Source: Candidatus Cloacimonadota bacterium (GTDB lineage: Bacteria; Cloacimonadota; Cloacimonadia; Cloacimonadales; TCS61). From it: DNA of 54,942 nt. The notes beneath the pieces were generated by a model. It did no database searches and was not told where the DNA came from. It saw only the letters and a list, made by a program, of their open reading frames with translations. Location of the stretch: positions 1 to 54,942 of the forward strand of contig JAGGWK010000020.1 of the NCBI GenBank assembly GCA_021157525.1, written 5' to 3'. Shown piece after piece: positions 27,186 through 36,018 of this stretch; the stretch's first letter is position 1, and every line of letters begins with the position of its first letter. The position numbers and the translations under genes were made by a program.

Positions 27186-28232
27186 TTATCGAATAATCCC
27201 GCCTCCCAGCAGTTCCCTATCATGATAAAAAACGGCGCTTTGCCCTGGTGTGATAGCCCGTGTGGGATTTTTCAGCGTAACCACTAGCAGCTGCTTCTTT
27301 GTATGGATGGATGCAACTTCCACCGGTGCGCTGTTGTAACGAGTCTGCACCAAAAGTTCTTCTGCCTCGGGAGGGGCACCTGCAATCCATTTGAGCTTTT
27401 CCACTGCAAAAATACTTTGCAACAAGTCATCAGGATCATCGGTAACCACCAGGCGGTTGTATTTTACATCCAGCTTATACACATACAACGGAGCACGCCA
27501 TGGCCTGTTGAGTCCCTTTCGCTGACCGATAGTATAAAGAGGTAACCCGCGATGCGTACCGATGACATCGCCGCCTTTGAGTACTATCTCCCCCGGTGTA
27601 AGAGAGATATGTTTACGCAGATATTCTTCGTAATGCCCCGGAATAAAGCAAATCTCCTGGCTATCCCGTTTGTCATGGATGGGAAGAGCGTGTTGCTCCG
27701 CGATGCGTCTCACTTGAGCCTTTTGGAGAGAAGCAATAGGAAAAAGTGTGTGGGACAGCTGCTCCTGAGACAACTGCCATAGCATATAACTCTGATCTTT
27801 TGCCGCATCATCTGCCGACAAGATATGATATACACCGGCATCCTGGACAAGGCGAATGTAATGACCCGTCGCCATTTTCTCGGCGCCAAGCTCCTGAGCC
27901 TTTTGCAGCATCGCCCCCCACTTTATGGTGGGATTGCACAACGTGCAGGGATTTGGTGTGCGACCCCGTTGGTATTCGGCGATAAAATCATCTTCCACCG
28001 TCTTGCGAAAGGCATCCTGCACATCTACTACAAAATGGGGAATTTTCAAAGCATCAGCCACTTTACGGGCATCCGTGATGGCAGCACCAATACCTTCTCC
28101 GGGAGAAAAGCCGTAGGCCTCATCATCAAATTGTTTCATGGTAATGCCAAAAACATCGTGCCCGGCCTCTTGCAAAAGCACAGCCGCTACCGAGCTATCA
28201 ACGCCACCGCTCATTGCTATGGCTATTTTCAT
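27186..28232 (-). CDS. mnmA: tRNA 2-thiouridylase MnmA
   Basis: A 348-residue ATP-pyrophosphatase that puts the 2-thio group on U34 of Glu, Gln and Lys tRNAs. The P-loop S-G-G-V-D-S-S is at residues 8-14. The two catalytic cysteines are in N-P-C-T-L-C-N (near 95) and S-Q-E-I-C-F-I-P (near 193). The C-terminal beta-barrel follows G-Q-R-K-G-L. The ATG at 28232 has AGGAGG seven bases upstream, and a TTGACA box is 52 bases away. It ends 224 bases before the purine operon start and is transcribed separately. Confidence 0.95.
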   Translation of the reverse strand: MKIAIAMSGGVDSSVAAVLLQEAGHDVFGITMKQFDDEAYGFSPGEGIGAAITDARKVADALKIPHFVVDVQDAFRKTVEDDFIAEYQRGRTPNPCTLCNPTIKWGAMLQKAQELGAEKMATGHYIRLVQDAGVYHILSADDAAKDQSYMLWQLSQEQLSHTLFPIASLQKAQVRRIAEQHALPIHDKRDSQEICFIPGHYEEYLRKHISLTPGEIVLKGGDVIGTHRGLPLYTIGQRKGLNRPWRAPLYVYKLDVKYNRLVVTDDPDDLLQSIFAVEKLKWIAGAPPEAEELLVQTRYNSAPVEVASIHTKKQLLVVTLKNPTRAITPGQSAVFYHDRELLGGGIIR

Positions 28233-28260
28233 CTGAACCTCCTGCGCAAATTACGTTGGG

Positions 28261-28289
28261 TAGTTTCCGAACATTGTGCAGGGTGTCAA
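28261..28289 (-). promoter_or_regulatory. Putative promoter of mnmA
   Basis: Minus-strand TTGACA at 28284-28289, 52 bases before the ATG. AAACTA is at the -10 spacing. Confidence 0.4.
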
Positions 28290-28379
28290 CCAACAATGCG
28301 GCAGAACCGTTATGGAGTAACCTGAGACATACAAAAAACCCTTCTTATTTGGACTTACTCACAACCGCAAAACTGAGGA

Positions 28380-28420
28380 CTCTACTCTCCATTCCTTTGC
28401 GGAGGATCACCGCACAAGTC
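28380..28420 (-). repeat. Dispersed intergenic repeat, copy 2
   Basis: Inverted relative to copy 1 at 325-365: the 15-mer CTCTACTCTCCATTC (28380-28394) and the 11-mer CCGCACAAGTC (28410-28420) are exact reverse complements of blocks there. The 421-base gap between mnmA and the acyl-CoA dehydrogenase holds this repeat, a long hairpin and a terminator, and no gene that I can see. Confidence 0.55.
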
Positions 28421-28539
28421 CACCTTCGTCTTTCTGCGACTCCATTACAGAGGTTTATAGCAATGATAACAGGAAGTTAAGAGATTTCTACAAGCCATCC
28501 GCTTAGTCGAAACGATTGATGATTCTGCCATTCAGCCCT

Positions 28540-28578
28540 CACCATTTGAAAGGTCGCTGTGCGACCATTTCAAAGGTG
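28540..28578. repeat. Long palindromic hairpin in the mnmA/acyl-CoA dehydrogenase gap
   Basis: The arms 28540-28557 and 28561-28578 pair over 17 bp with one bulged base on each side and a TGT loop (inner stem GGTCGC/GCGACC). It has no T-run and sits just outside the acyl-CoA dehydrogenase terminator. It could be a REP-like element or an RNA stability structure. Confidence 0.6.
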
Positions 28579-28593
28579 AAACTCTCTGAACCC

Positions 28594-28628
28594 AAAAAAA
28601 CCCCGGCATCCATACTTGAAAGCCGAGG
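28594..28628 (-). terminator. Rho-independent terminator of the acyl-CoA dehydrogenase gene
   Basis: On the minus strand CCTCGGC (28622-28628) pairs with GCCGGGG (28601-28607), including one T-G pair, followed by seven T residues (28594-28600). It lies 26 bases past the stop. Confidence 0.85.
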
Positions 28629-28653
28629 CAGATAAATCACTGCAATCCTGAGA

Positions 28654-29799
28654 TTAAAACTCTTTCAAAAGGTTGGATGCAATAATGGTGCGTTGAATCT
28701 GATTGGTTCCTTCATAAATCTGAGTTATCTTAGCATCCCGCATCATTTTTTCTACCGGATATTCTTTCATGTAGCCATAACCACCCAAAATCTGAACCGC
28801 ATCGGTGGTCACTTTCATGGCCATATCAGAGGCAAAGACTTTGCACATGGCGGATTCTTTGCTGTATTTCTTTGCACCAGCATCGATCATCCGCGCTGTC
28901 TGCATTACCAAAGCACGGGCTGCTTCTATCTGCGTGGCCATATCTGCCAGCATAAACTGGATGGCCTGAAAGTTGGAGATTGGCTTGCCAAACTGATGGC
29001 GCTCTTTCGAGTAGCGAGCAGCTTCTTCGTAAGCACCTTGAGCAATGCCTACCGCTTGTGCACCAACCATTGGACGGGATTTGTCGAAGGTTTTCATGGC
29101 AATCATAAAGCCGATGCCTTCTCTTCCCACAAGGTTCTCTTTGGGGATGCGGCAATTATCAAAGATCAGCTCCCGAGTTGCAGAGCCACGGATACCCATT
29201 TTGTTTTCCTTTTTTCCAAATGTAAAGCCGGGAGTGCCCTTTTCTACGATAAAGCAGGAAGCTCCCCGAGCACCCTTGCTCTTGTCTGTCAGGGCAAAAA
29301 CTGTATAGATGTCTGCTTCGCCACCATTGGTAATCCACTGTTTGGTACCGTTCAATATATAGCCGTCACCATCCCGTTGGGCAGTAGTCTCCAGACCTCC
29401 TGCATCCGAGCCTGCATTCGCTTCGGTAAGGGCAAAGGCAGCCATCTTTTCTCCATTGGCAATTTGGGTGAGATATTTTTTCTTTTGTGCTTCGCTACCA
29501 CTTATAAGGATGGGATAAAGCCCCAGCCCGGTAGCGCCAAATGACAGCCCGATACCAGCACAGACCCTGCTCAGCTCTTCGGTTACGATGGCGAGATCAG
29601 TCACACTGCCACTGATGCCATCGTACTCCTCCGGTACCAGTACTGCGAAAAGGTCTGTCTGCCGGAAGATTTCCACGATTTCATGGGGAAACGAGTTCTC
29701 TTCATCATATTTAGCCCGCACAGGCCTTATTTTTTCTTCAGCTATTTTACGGGACAATTCCTTTATCTCTAACTGCTCTTCGGTTAAAAAGTATTCCAT
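28654..29799 (-). CDS. Acyl-CoA dehydrogenase
   Basis: A 381-residue FAD enzyme that oxidises an acyl-CoA to the 2-enoyl-CoA and passes electrons to ETF. The length and blocks match short/branched-chain or butyryl-CoA dehydrogenases: A-L-T-E-A-N-A-G-S-D-A-G (near residue 128), W-I-T-N-G (near 158), G-I-R-G-S-A-T-R-E-L, R-P-M-V-G-A-Q-A-V-G, Q-I-L-G-G-Y-G-Y and the catalytic Glu in I-Y-E-G-T-N-Q-I-Q (near 367). No etf or thiolase gene lies nearby, so the chain-length preference is open. The ATG has GGAGG six bases upstream; a TTGACG box is 64 bases away and a terminator follows. Confidence 0.92.
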   Translation of the reverse strand: MEYFLTEEQLEIKELSRKIAEEKIRPVRAKYDEENSFPHEIVEIFRQTDLFAVLVPEEYDGISGSVTDLAIVTEELSRVCAGIGLSFGATGLGLYPILISGSEAQKKKYLTQIANGEKMAAFALTEANAGSDAGGLETTAQRDGDGYILNGTKQWITNGGEADIYTVFALTDKSKGARGASCFIVEKGTPGFTFGKKENKMGIRGSATRELIFDNCRIPKENLVGREGIGFMIAMKTFDKSRPMVGAQAVGIAQGAYEEAARYSKERHQFGKPISNFQAIQFMLADMATQIEAARALVMQTARMIDAGAKKYSKESAMCKVFASDMAMKVTTDAVQILGGYGYMKEYPVEKMMRDAKITQIYEGTNQIQRTIIASNLLKEF

Positions 29800-29839
29800 T
29801 ATTCCTCCATCTAATTTTTACAAACGACACTCCAGTGAA

Positions 29840-29868
29840 CTAAAATTATTTCCCACCCCTACCGTCAA
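29840..29868 (-). promoter_or_regulatory. Putative promoter of the acyl-CoA dehydrogenase gene
   Basis: Minus-strand TTGACG at 29863-29868, 64 bases before the ATG. An AT-rich block (AAATAATTTTAG) lies at the expected -10 distance. Confidence 0.4.
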
Positions 29869-29939
29869 GACAAATATCCTCAGGGGATGTGCGGATATAT
29901 TTATATTATAAGTCATTAGGAAGAATGATCACCACCAAT

Positions 29940-30323
29940 TTAGTTCAATAAAACACTTAAATCAACACCGGCTACTACATCTACCCCCGCATACACTTCA
30001 AGAATGTAGATGAGTATAAACACCAAGGAAACAACTCCCAGGGAAAGCACGGTGTAGAAAAGAAAGCGAAGTATTTCCATCCTGGTACCTTCCGCCAGAG
30101 AACGATGCACCAAACGGTCATCAGCCCGTTTCTCTTCACCGATAATAAATACCAGAAACAACGATTTGAAAAGCCAGAAATTGAAACGGACATTTATGAA
30201 CTTCTTCGTGGCTTCATGGGAATTATACCGTTTGGCGATATGCCGCACAGATTCCCTTTGTTCCTCACTAAGGGTTTGCCAAAACTCCGGTTCAATAACC
30301 TCTATCTTCTCCTTCTGCTTCAC
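29940..30323 (-). CDS. Small two-helix membrane protein of unknown function
   Basis: 127 residues, no recognised family. The first 45 residues are charged (E-K-I-E-V-I-E-P-E, then E-E-Q-R-E-S-V). Two hydrophobic helices follow, about residues 47-62 (F-N-F-W-L-F-K-S-L-F) and 87-113 (F-L-F-Y-T-V-L-S-L-G), joined by a charged loop. The start is a GTG at 30323 with AGGAGG about ten bases upstream; no better start is seen. It lies just downstream of priA but has its own TTGACACATATA box, 45 bases upstream of its start. Confidence 0.6.
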   Translation of the reverse strand: MKQKEKIEVIEPEFWQTLSEEQRESVRHIAKRYNSHEATKKFINVRFNFWLFKSLFLVFIIGEEKRADDRLVHRSLAEGTRMEILRFLFYTVLSLGVVSLVFILIYILEVYAGVDVVAGVDLSVLLN

Positions 30324-30344
30324 CTTTCACACTCCTCCTGAAAA

Positions 30345-30373
30345 TAGGAAATTTCCCGGAATATATGTGTCAA
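30345..30373 (-). promoter_or_regulatory. Putative promoter of the small membrane protein gene
   Basis: Minus-strand TTGACACATATA begins at 30373, identical over 12 bases to the box before the purine operon. The start codon is 45 bases downstream. Confidence 0.4.
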
Positions 30374-30425
30374 GGGAATTGCTGAGTAGGAAAGAATTGT
30401 ACGGGATGCCGGGTATCGTGAGCCG

Positions 30426-32810
30426 TTACATCAGGCTCAGGGGATCAATGTCTATAATAGCCCGTATCGAGGATGGCAGAGCCAGATGCTCTTTGAGAAA
30501 TGCTATTGCGGCAGAAAGGACGGATGCACTTTCGGCCTTTAATATGATGTGATATCGATACATATTTTGCAGCCGGGTGAGAGGCGTGGGAGTAGGGCCC
30601 AACACAGTAAGCTCTTCAACACTGAAAGAACCTTTAAGTTTCTCGATTACCTTGAAGTTTTTATCCAGTTCACGCTTGAGAAAACGTTCCTGCTTATGGG
30701 AAAACACCATCCTGCCCAGACGTGAAAAGGGTGGATAAAACAGGCCTCTGCGATAAGATAATTCTTCTGCGGCAAAGGATGCATAGTCCTGTCGCACCGC
30801 CAATCGTATTGCATAATGCTCCGGATTATAGGTCTGGATAATCACTTCACCCGGTTTTTCGCCTCTTCCTGAGCGACCCGCAACTTGTGTCAAAAGCTGA
30901 TACGTTCGTTCCGCTGCACGGAAATCCGGGAAGTTCAGCCCAATATCCGCCGATATCACCCCTACCAGCGTTACTCCGGGAAAGTCCAATCCTTTGGCGA
31001 TCATTTGCGTTCCCAGCAGGATGTCCACCGACCCTTCCTTCATGCGCTGATACATCACGTCGTAACTGTCCTTTTTGGTTGTGGTATCGCTGTCCATCCG
31101 CAGGATGCGTGCACTGGGATACAGGAGTTTCAATTGTTTTTCTATCTGTTGCGTCCCCGGTGCGCCGTACATAAAGAGAAAGCTCCCGCAGGTTTTACAG
31201 GTTCTGGGTTCTGGCATGCTAAAGCCACAATAATGGCAGTGCAGCTCCTTTTGATAGCTGTGATAGGTAAGACTCACGGCGCAGTCGGGACATTGATACA
31301 GAGCTCCGCACTGTACGCATTGCACATAGGATGCATGTCCCCGGCGATTGTGCAGCAGGATAACCTGCTGCTTCAGCCGCAGTCGTTCCTCTATTTGATG
31401 GAGTAATTCATCCGAGAATATTTTGTTCTCGCTCTGTATTCCCCGCATATTGATGATTTCGACTGTCGGCATTGGGCGCGCTACAGGACGCTGTGTAAGC
31501 TTGAACAGTACATATTTCCCCGAAAGAGCGTTATACCACGTTTCCAGCGAAGGCGTGGCAGAGCCCAGGACCACCACCGCATTATTGATGCGCGCCCGGA
31601 CAATCGCCACGTCCCGGGCACTGTACCGCGGTGTTTTGTCTTGTTTGTAACTTCCTTCGTGCTCTTCATCAATCAATATCACACCGATGTTTTTCAAAGG
31701 CGCAAAAACAGCGCTACGGGCTCCTATCACGATGCCGCATTGTCCCGAATGGATCATGTGCCACTGTTCGTAGCGTTCCCGGTCGTTGAGATGGCTATGT
31801 AAAATGGCGATTTCTTCATCGAAGGCACAACGGAACCGTGCCACCATTTGGGGAGTCAGGGATATTTCGGGAATTAGCATAAGGGCAGTTTTGCCCAGTG
31901 CTCTGCAGCGGCGGATGAGCTCGATATACACTTCGGTTTTCCCACTGCCGGTAACCCCATAGAGAAGGTTAGTATGAAAACTGTTGCTTTCCAGTTGATC
32001 CCGAAGCGTAGCGATCACATTGAGTTGCTCTTCGGTAAGGGTAATGTCCTTGGGCAATATGGTTACCGGAGAAAGGATTGATTTTGGCCGGATTTCCCTG
32101 GGCTCAATGCGTATCAATCCCTTTTCCCGTAGCCCCTTCACCCGGGCGTAAGAAAATTCCTTCGCAATGGTTGCCAGGGGAAATTCCTTATCCAGATTTG
32201 TAATGTAATTATAGAGCTCCTGCTGGGTTTCATTGAGTTTCGGCATTTCCGTTACATCCAGACGCACCACAAAGTTCATTACTTTTTTCTGGATTTTGGC
32301 ATCGTACACTCTGGTAATATCTATCAGCCCGGCCGCTTCCAAACCCTCCAGCCAATAGTAAAAACCCGGTACTCGCGCCACATCTTTCAGTGCAGAGATT
32401 TGCATTTCCACAGAAGGCGCCATCTTCTCCAGGATCGCCACCTCTTCTGCCGTACAGGATGCAGGGATGATGGGAATTTTGCGGGTGGTTGTCTGCTGTA
32501 ACTCTATGCTTATCCCGCTGGGAAGCATTGCAAAAAGTACTTTCCCAACTGCGGCACAGTAGTATTTGCTCATCCATCCTGCAAGGCGCAGTTGCTCGGC
32601 AAAGAGCAATGACTCGGTATCTATTATTTCCAGTATCTGTTTGTACTGTATGGATGCATCCGGCTTAGGTTCTTCCTGCCAGATGATACCGGTTCGCATG
32701 GAATTACTGAAGGATACCAGTACCCGACATCCAATCGGAATGGGAGTGGGGGATGAATAGGAAAAGAGTCTGTCGATATTTACAGGAATTGCTACCTGAT
32801 AGAAATACAT
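30426..32810 (-). CDS. priA: Primosomal protein N' (PriA helicase)
   Basis: A superfamily-2 helicase of about 794 residues that restarts stalled replication forks. Residues 1-220 form the DNA-binding and winged-helix part. The Walker A loop is G-V-T-G-S-G-K-T-E (near residue 290), the DEAH-type box I-D-E-E-H-E-G-S-Y-K (near 380) and V-L-G-S-A-T-P-S-L-E (near 415). Eight zinc-binding cysteines run through C-V-Q-C, C-P-D-C, C-H-Y-C and C-K-T-C (about 490-530). The ATG at 32810 is preferred to the TTG at 32813. It lies 29 bases after the AgmX-like gene and is probably the last gene of the envelope operon, which may be incidental rather than functional. Confidence 0.92.
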   Translation of the reverse strand: MYFYQVAIPVNIDRLFSYSSPTPIPIGCRVLVSFSNSMRTGIIWQEEPKPDASIQYKQILEIIDTESLLFAEQLRLAGWMSKYYCAAVGKVLFAMLPSGISIELQQTTTRKIPIIPASCTAEEVAILEKMAPSVEMQISALKDVARVPGFYYWLEGLEAAGLIDITRVYDAKIQKKVMNFVVRLDVTEMPKLNETQQELYNYITNLDKEFPLATIAKEFSYARVKGLREKGLIRIEPREIRPKSILSPVTILPKDITLTEEQLNVIATLRDQLESNSFHTNLLYGVTGSGKTEVYIELIRRCRALGKTALMLIPEISLTPQMVARFRCAFDEEIAILHSHLNDRERYEQWHMIHSGQCGIVIGARSAVFAPLKNIGVILIDEEHEGSYKQDKTPRYSARDVAIVRARINNAVVVLGSATPSLETWYNALSGKYVLFKLTQRPVARPMPTVEIINMRGIQSENKIFSDELLHQIEERLRLKQQVILLHNRRGHASYVQCVQCGALYQCPDCAVSLTYHSYQKELHCHYCGFSMPEPRTCKTCGSFLFMYGAPGTQQIEKQLKLLYPSARILRMDSDTTTKKDSYDVMYQRMKEGSVDILLGTQMIAKGLDFPGVTLVGVISADIGLNFPDFRAAERTYQLLTQVAGRSGRGEKPGEVIIQTYNPEHYAIRLAVRQDYASFAAEELSYRRGLFYPPFSRLGRMVFSHKQERFLKRELDKNFKVIEKLKGSFSVEELTVLGPTPTPLTRLQNMYRYHIILKAESASVLSAAIAFLKEHLALPSSIRAIIDIDPLSLM

Positions 32811-32839
32811 CAACAGACTCTCTTAATTCTTGAACGAAC

Positions 32840-34228
32840 TTATTGTTTCAGGAACTTGATACGGAAGCTATATTCTACAGGCTCTTTCACCGGAATCTTC
32901 CACTTAAGGATGATTTGACGCGCCTTTTCCAGGAACGAATCAGTAAAGGAACTGTTCTTTGTCACTTCCGCTGTCACAGCTTCCACTGTCCCCGAACTAT
33001 TGATAATCAAGGTGAAATCTACGGTTCCGTACATTTCGATCATCATAGATTCTACACGGTATAACTTTTCGATCTGTGGTTTATAGGTATTTACCACGTT
33101 GTTTATACTGGCAACTTCAGACAGATCTTCTGGTGAACTTTTGGCAAAATCAATACTTTGCTCTTTCACCTTCTTGATCCCGGCAAAACGACGTTTTACC
33201 TTTTCAAACTGAGCTTTGCTTTCGATCTTTGTCACTTTAAAGTCACCCACTCCAGAGCCTAAACTGGCCAGGTCAACCTCTTCCAATCCGCTACCGGTTC
33301 CTACATCCAGACCACCAAGGTCACCAAGGTCGGCAAGCCCTGCACTACTAGATGAGAGGTCAAAATCGCCGGCTCCTTCCACTTCCAGAGCTGCAATGCC
33401 ACTGGAACCTTTGCGAGCGTCCGAGCTGCCACTACCAGCGCCGCCAGTAGCTACTGCGATTTGTTCTACCTGGGTAACTTCAAGTAATTCTGCTGACATG
33501 TCGCCGCCGTCACCGCCACCGGAAGCGCTTACATCCAGATCCATCCCAAACTCAGAAGCGAATTGCTCTGCTGAGGTTTGTTGGGCCTGCTGTACCACTT
33601 CTTCAGCTTGCTCGGCACTTTCGGCTTTTTGGGTAGTAACGTCATACACCGGTTCTTCTGGTGTTTCTTCCACTGTGGGAACTTCCACCTGCACCAAGGT
33701 TGCCATATCCACTTTTTCAAACTGCTCTGCAAAAGTCGCCTGTACTGGCGGCTCATAGGTCAGCTCGAAAAATGTGGCGAGACCGATGGTGATGAGGATT
33801 GCGGCAAAGACCATTATCGACGTCTGTTTCTGGAGGGTGGTTTTTTCTGGGAAGCGGGAGAACTTCTTGGCCATCTGCTTGATGTACGCCGGTATCGTTT
33901 TATGATATGGTATCTGGAAGAAGTACTTAATCTCCCAGTCATTCAGCAAAGTAACCGAACCAGTATCATCCACCTTAATATCAATTTCACTTTTTTTACC
34001 GGAATCTGACTTCATCGAAGGATGAAGGTGCAGTTTCCACCCGGCACCATGTTTGGTAACAAGGGTAAATTTTGCCGGAAATGAATCTGACAAAATCTGC
34101 CAGGGCAAAAACTTGTCGGAGCCGATGACATGGTGCTTTGTGAAGTCACGGTGTTCAAGGGCACGATCCAGTAATTTACCTTTGTAATAGAGCTCAAGGA
34201 CGAGGATTTTTGTTTCTTGTGTGCTCAT
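32840..34228 (-). CDS. AgmX/GltG-like energy-transducing protein with TonB-type C-terminal domain
   Basis: 462 residues with a single transmembrane helix at about 137-155. The 110 cytoplasmic N-terminal residues form a beta-rich domain without a firm match (perhaps FHA-like, as in GltG). The periplasmic part begins with an acidic Pro/Glu/Val stretch, then a long Gly/Ser/Asp-rich linker (about 225-325), and ends in an AgmX/PglI-TonB-like domain (about 370-462; Y-G-T-V-D-F-T-L-I-I-N-S-S-G-T-V and W-K-I-P-V). This architecture spans the periplasm and couples inner-membrane motors to outer-membrane partners. It overlaps the ExbD gene by four bases, and the ExbB-ExbD-ExbD genes directly precede it. 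Confidence 0.8.
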   Translation of the reverse strand: MSTQETKILVLELYYKGKLLDRALEHRDFTKHHVIGSDKFLPWQILSDSFPAKFTLVTKHGAGWKLHLHPSMKSDSGKKSEIDIKVDDTGSVTLLNDWEIKYFFQIPYHKTIPAYIKQMAKKFSRFPEKTTLQKQTSIMVFAAILITIGLATFFELTYEPPVQATFAEQFEKVDMATLVQVEVPTVEETPEEPVYDVTTQKAESAEQAEEVVQQAQQTSAEQFASEFGMDLDVSASGGGDGGDMSAELLEVTQVEQIAVATGGAGSGSSDARKGSSGIAALEVEGAGDFDLSSSSAGLADLGDLGGLDVGTGSGLEEVDLASLGSGVGDFKVTKIESKAQFEKVKRRFAGIKKVKEQSIDFAKSSPEDLSEVASINNVVNTYKPQIEKLYRVESMMIEMYGTVDFTLIINSSGTVEAVTAEVTKNSSFTDSFLEKARQIILKWKIPVKEPVEYSFRIKFLKQ

Positions 34229-34758
34229 AATCCCAGTACCTCTTGCTTGTTATCGGTGTGGATTGCTGAAAAATAGATATTGGCAAAAGATGCATTTGCA
34301 CTGAATTTGATAAACTCAGTGATATATCTGCATTCCAGCATTTTATCCGCCTGTATCAGTAAACAGGGTATTTTATTACCCTGTTTGATCTGGGTTGCTT
34401 CTAAACGGAGATAGTTGAGCAAGGTCTGACGAATCTCTGGTTTGCCCATGAAATCCTGTAACGTCCCCACTTCAATGTTATCTGTTCCATAGAGAATCTT
34501 ATCGGTATAGATCTTCACAAAAACCGCCTGACCACTGTCGATCAGCTTATTCTTTGTTATCGTAGTAGGTAGTTGCATATTGCGCGGCGGGGTCTTCTGT
34601 GTTGCATCCATCGCGATGTTTTTGATCATGAATATCAGGAGAATTGTCAGGATATCTAAGAGTGACGTTATGTTCAGGCTTTTTGCAGCGGAACCCTTTT
34701 TCCTGGCTACAAATTTCCCGCCCATTCCGCGGTTTGGTTTTACTGCTACTCGTTTCAT
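34225..34758 (-). CDS. ExbD/TolR-type proton-channel subunit (with channel Asp)
   Basis: 177 residues: a basic cytoplasmic tail, one transmembrane helix (about residues 31-50) that begins T-S-L-L-D-I-L-T, and a periplasmic domain. The Asp at about residue 35 is where ExbD/TolR/MotB carry the ion-binding carboxylate, so this subunit looks competent. Together with ExbB it would form an inner-membrane motor using the ion gradient. It lies nine bases after the other ExbD-like gene and overlaps the AgmX-like gene. Confidence 0.8.
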   Translation of the reverse strand: MKRVAVKPNRGMGGKFVARKKGSAAKSLNITSLLDILTILLIFMIKNIAMDATQKTPPRNMQLPTTITKNKLIDSGQAVFVKIYTDKILYGTDNIEVGTLQDFMGKPEIRQTLLNYLRLEATQIKQGNKIPCLLIQADKMLECRYITEFIKFSANASFANIYFSAIHTDNKQEVLGL

Positions 34759-34767
34759 AAGATACCC

Positions 34768-35271
34768 CTATTTCTTTCGGTAAAGCTTCGTGGATGTCGT
34801 CAAGTATTTCACACTGGGAAACCCATTGTTTTTACACAAGTCTATCGCACGGAGCAATATGTCGTATTTTACGTCCGGGGCAGGCAGTAACTCTACTGTG
34901 TCCTGATTTTGATTTTCTTGAGCCAGAGATGCAAGGATCTCATCCAGTTTTACAAAATCATATTCCCCGGCGCTGTCACTTTGCCTTTTGGGGATGGTCG
35001 TGATTTCTTCGTCTTCACCCACTTTCACTTCAAAGCGATCGGAGTAAAGAGCCAGAACAATGCGCACCGGAGGTTGAACCTCCGCCTGCTCTGTAGCACC
35101 ACCACTTCCAGTCGTTGGCAAAGTGATTTCCAGCATCGCAAGATGTACCGAAACCATTATTGTCATCAACATAGGGATGATAACGATGAAAAGATTCATG
35201 ATCGGGATAAGATTGGGCTCTTTCGGTTCCCGTTTAGAGAGCTTTCGGTTCTTAGATGGACCGTAAGCCAT
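34768..35271 (-). CDS. ExbD/TolR-like subunit lacking the channel Asp
   Basis: 167 residues with the same layout as its neighbour: basic tail, one helix (about 20-45; P-I-M-N-L-F-I-V-I-I-P-M) and a periplasmic domain. The conserved Asp position appears to be Asn26, so this copy may not carry ions. Paired ExbD-like proteins occur in the Agl motor of Myxococcus and in other Exb systems. It lies four bases after exbB and nine before the second ExbD gene, so all three motor genes are co-transcribed. Confidence 0.75.
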   Translation of the reverse strand: MAYGPSKNRKLSKREPKEPNLIPIMNLFIVIIPMLMTIMVSVHLAMLEITLPTTGSGGATEQAEVQPPVRIVLALYSDRFEVKVGEDEEITTIPKRQSDSAGEYDFVKLDEILASLAQENQNQDTVELLPAPDVKYDILLRAIDLCKNNGFPSVKYLTTSTKLYRKK

Positions 35272-35275
35272 AATG

Positions 35276-35998
35276 CTATCCTTTCATCGAATAAGAAATT
35301 TGATTGATGATTTTTACACTATACTCATCGATATCGTTGATGATTCTATCTGCCCGAGCTTGGAGGGCGCCCTTTACAAACATCGTAGGGATGGCAACGA
35401 TCAAACCGTATGCGGTAGTTCCCATGGCCATAGAGATACCTTCTGTAAGAAGACGGCTTTTGTCGGCTTCTGGAGCATTTGCCAATGCATCAAAAGCTGC
35501 TACCAGACCAAAAATTGTTCCCAGCAGCCCCACCAGAGTGGCTACCTGAGCAATGATGTCAAACCAGAACAGGCCGCTTTCTATTTTGGGAATGGTTTGC
35601 AGACCACTCTCATCAAAAGCATTTTGAACACTACGCTCAATGGCACGTTTGTCAGATGAAGCCCTACGACCATCCCGATAGCCCAATAAACCGCTCCAGA
35701 AAATAAATCCGATAGTTGTTTTTTTGAACTGCTCAGAAATCTTTATTGCTTCATCCACTTGATCATTACGGATGTAACCCTTCAACTTCAGGTAAAACTC
35801 TTGACTGTCGATTTTTTCCCTTACAGAGAGCTGTAGAGCTTTTACGATTGCCATGGCGATCATAACCAACAGTAAGAGACTGATGATGTGCATGAAAATA
35901 CCACCTTCCATGTACATTTGGCCAATTGGCTTGGCGGATAGCGTTCCTACACTCATCAGTATAACCAAAACTAGTGCAAATTTTGCAGCGAATTTCAT
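35276..35998 (-). CDS. exbB: ExbB/TolQ/MotA-type proton-channel protein
   Basis: 240 residues. An N-terminal signal-like helix (M-K-F-A-A-K-F to about residue 22) is followed by a second helix (about 33-55), a cytoplasmic domain and two helices in the C-terminal half (about 145-175 and 190-215). The conserved TolQ/ExbB segment is clear: A-Q-V-A-T-L-V-G-L-L-G-T-I-F-G-L-V, then G-I-S-M-A-M-G-T-T-A-Y-G-L-I-V-A-I-P. A cleaved leader before an ExbB core is common in FCB-group proteins. It forms the motor ring with the two ExbD-like subunits encoded directly downstream. Confidence 0.88.
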   Translation of the reverse strand: MKFAAKFALVLVILMSVGTLSAKPIGQMYMEGGIFMHIISLLLLVMIAMAIVKALQLSVREKIDSQEFYLKLKGYIRNDQVDEAIKISEQFKKTTIGFIFWSGLLGYRDGRRASSDKRAIERSVQNAFDESGLQTIPKIESGLFWFDIIAQVATLVGLLGTIFGLVAAFDALANAPEADKSRLLTEGISMAMGTTAYGLIVAIPTMFVKGALQARADRIINDIDEYSVKIINQISYSMKG

Positions 35999-36018
35999 CT
36001 TCTTTAACCTCCCAGACG

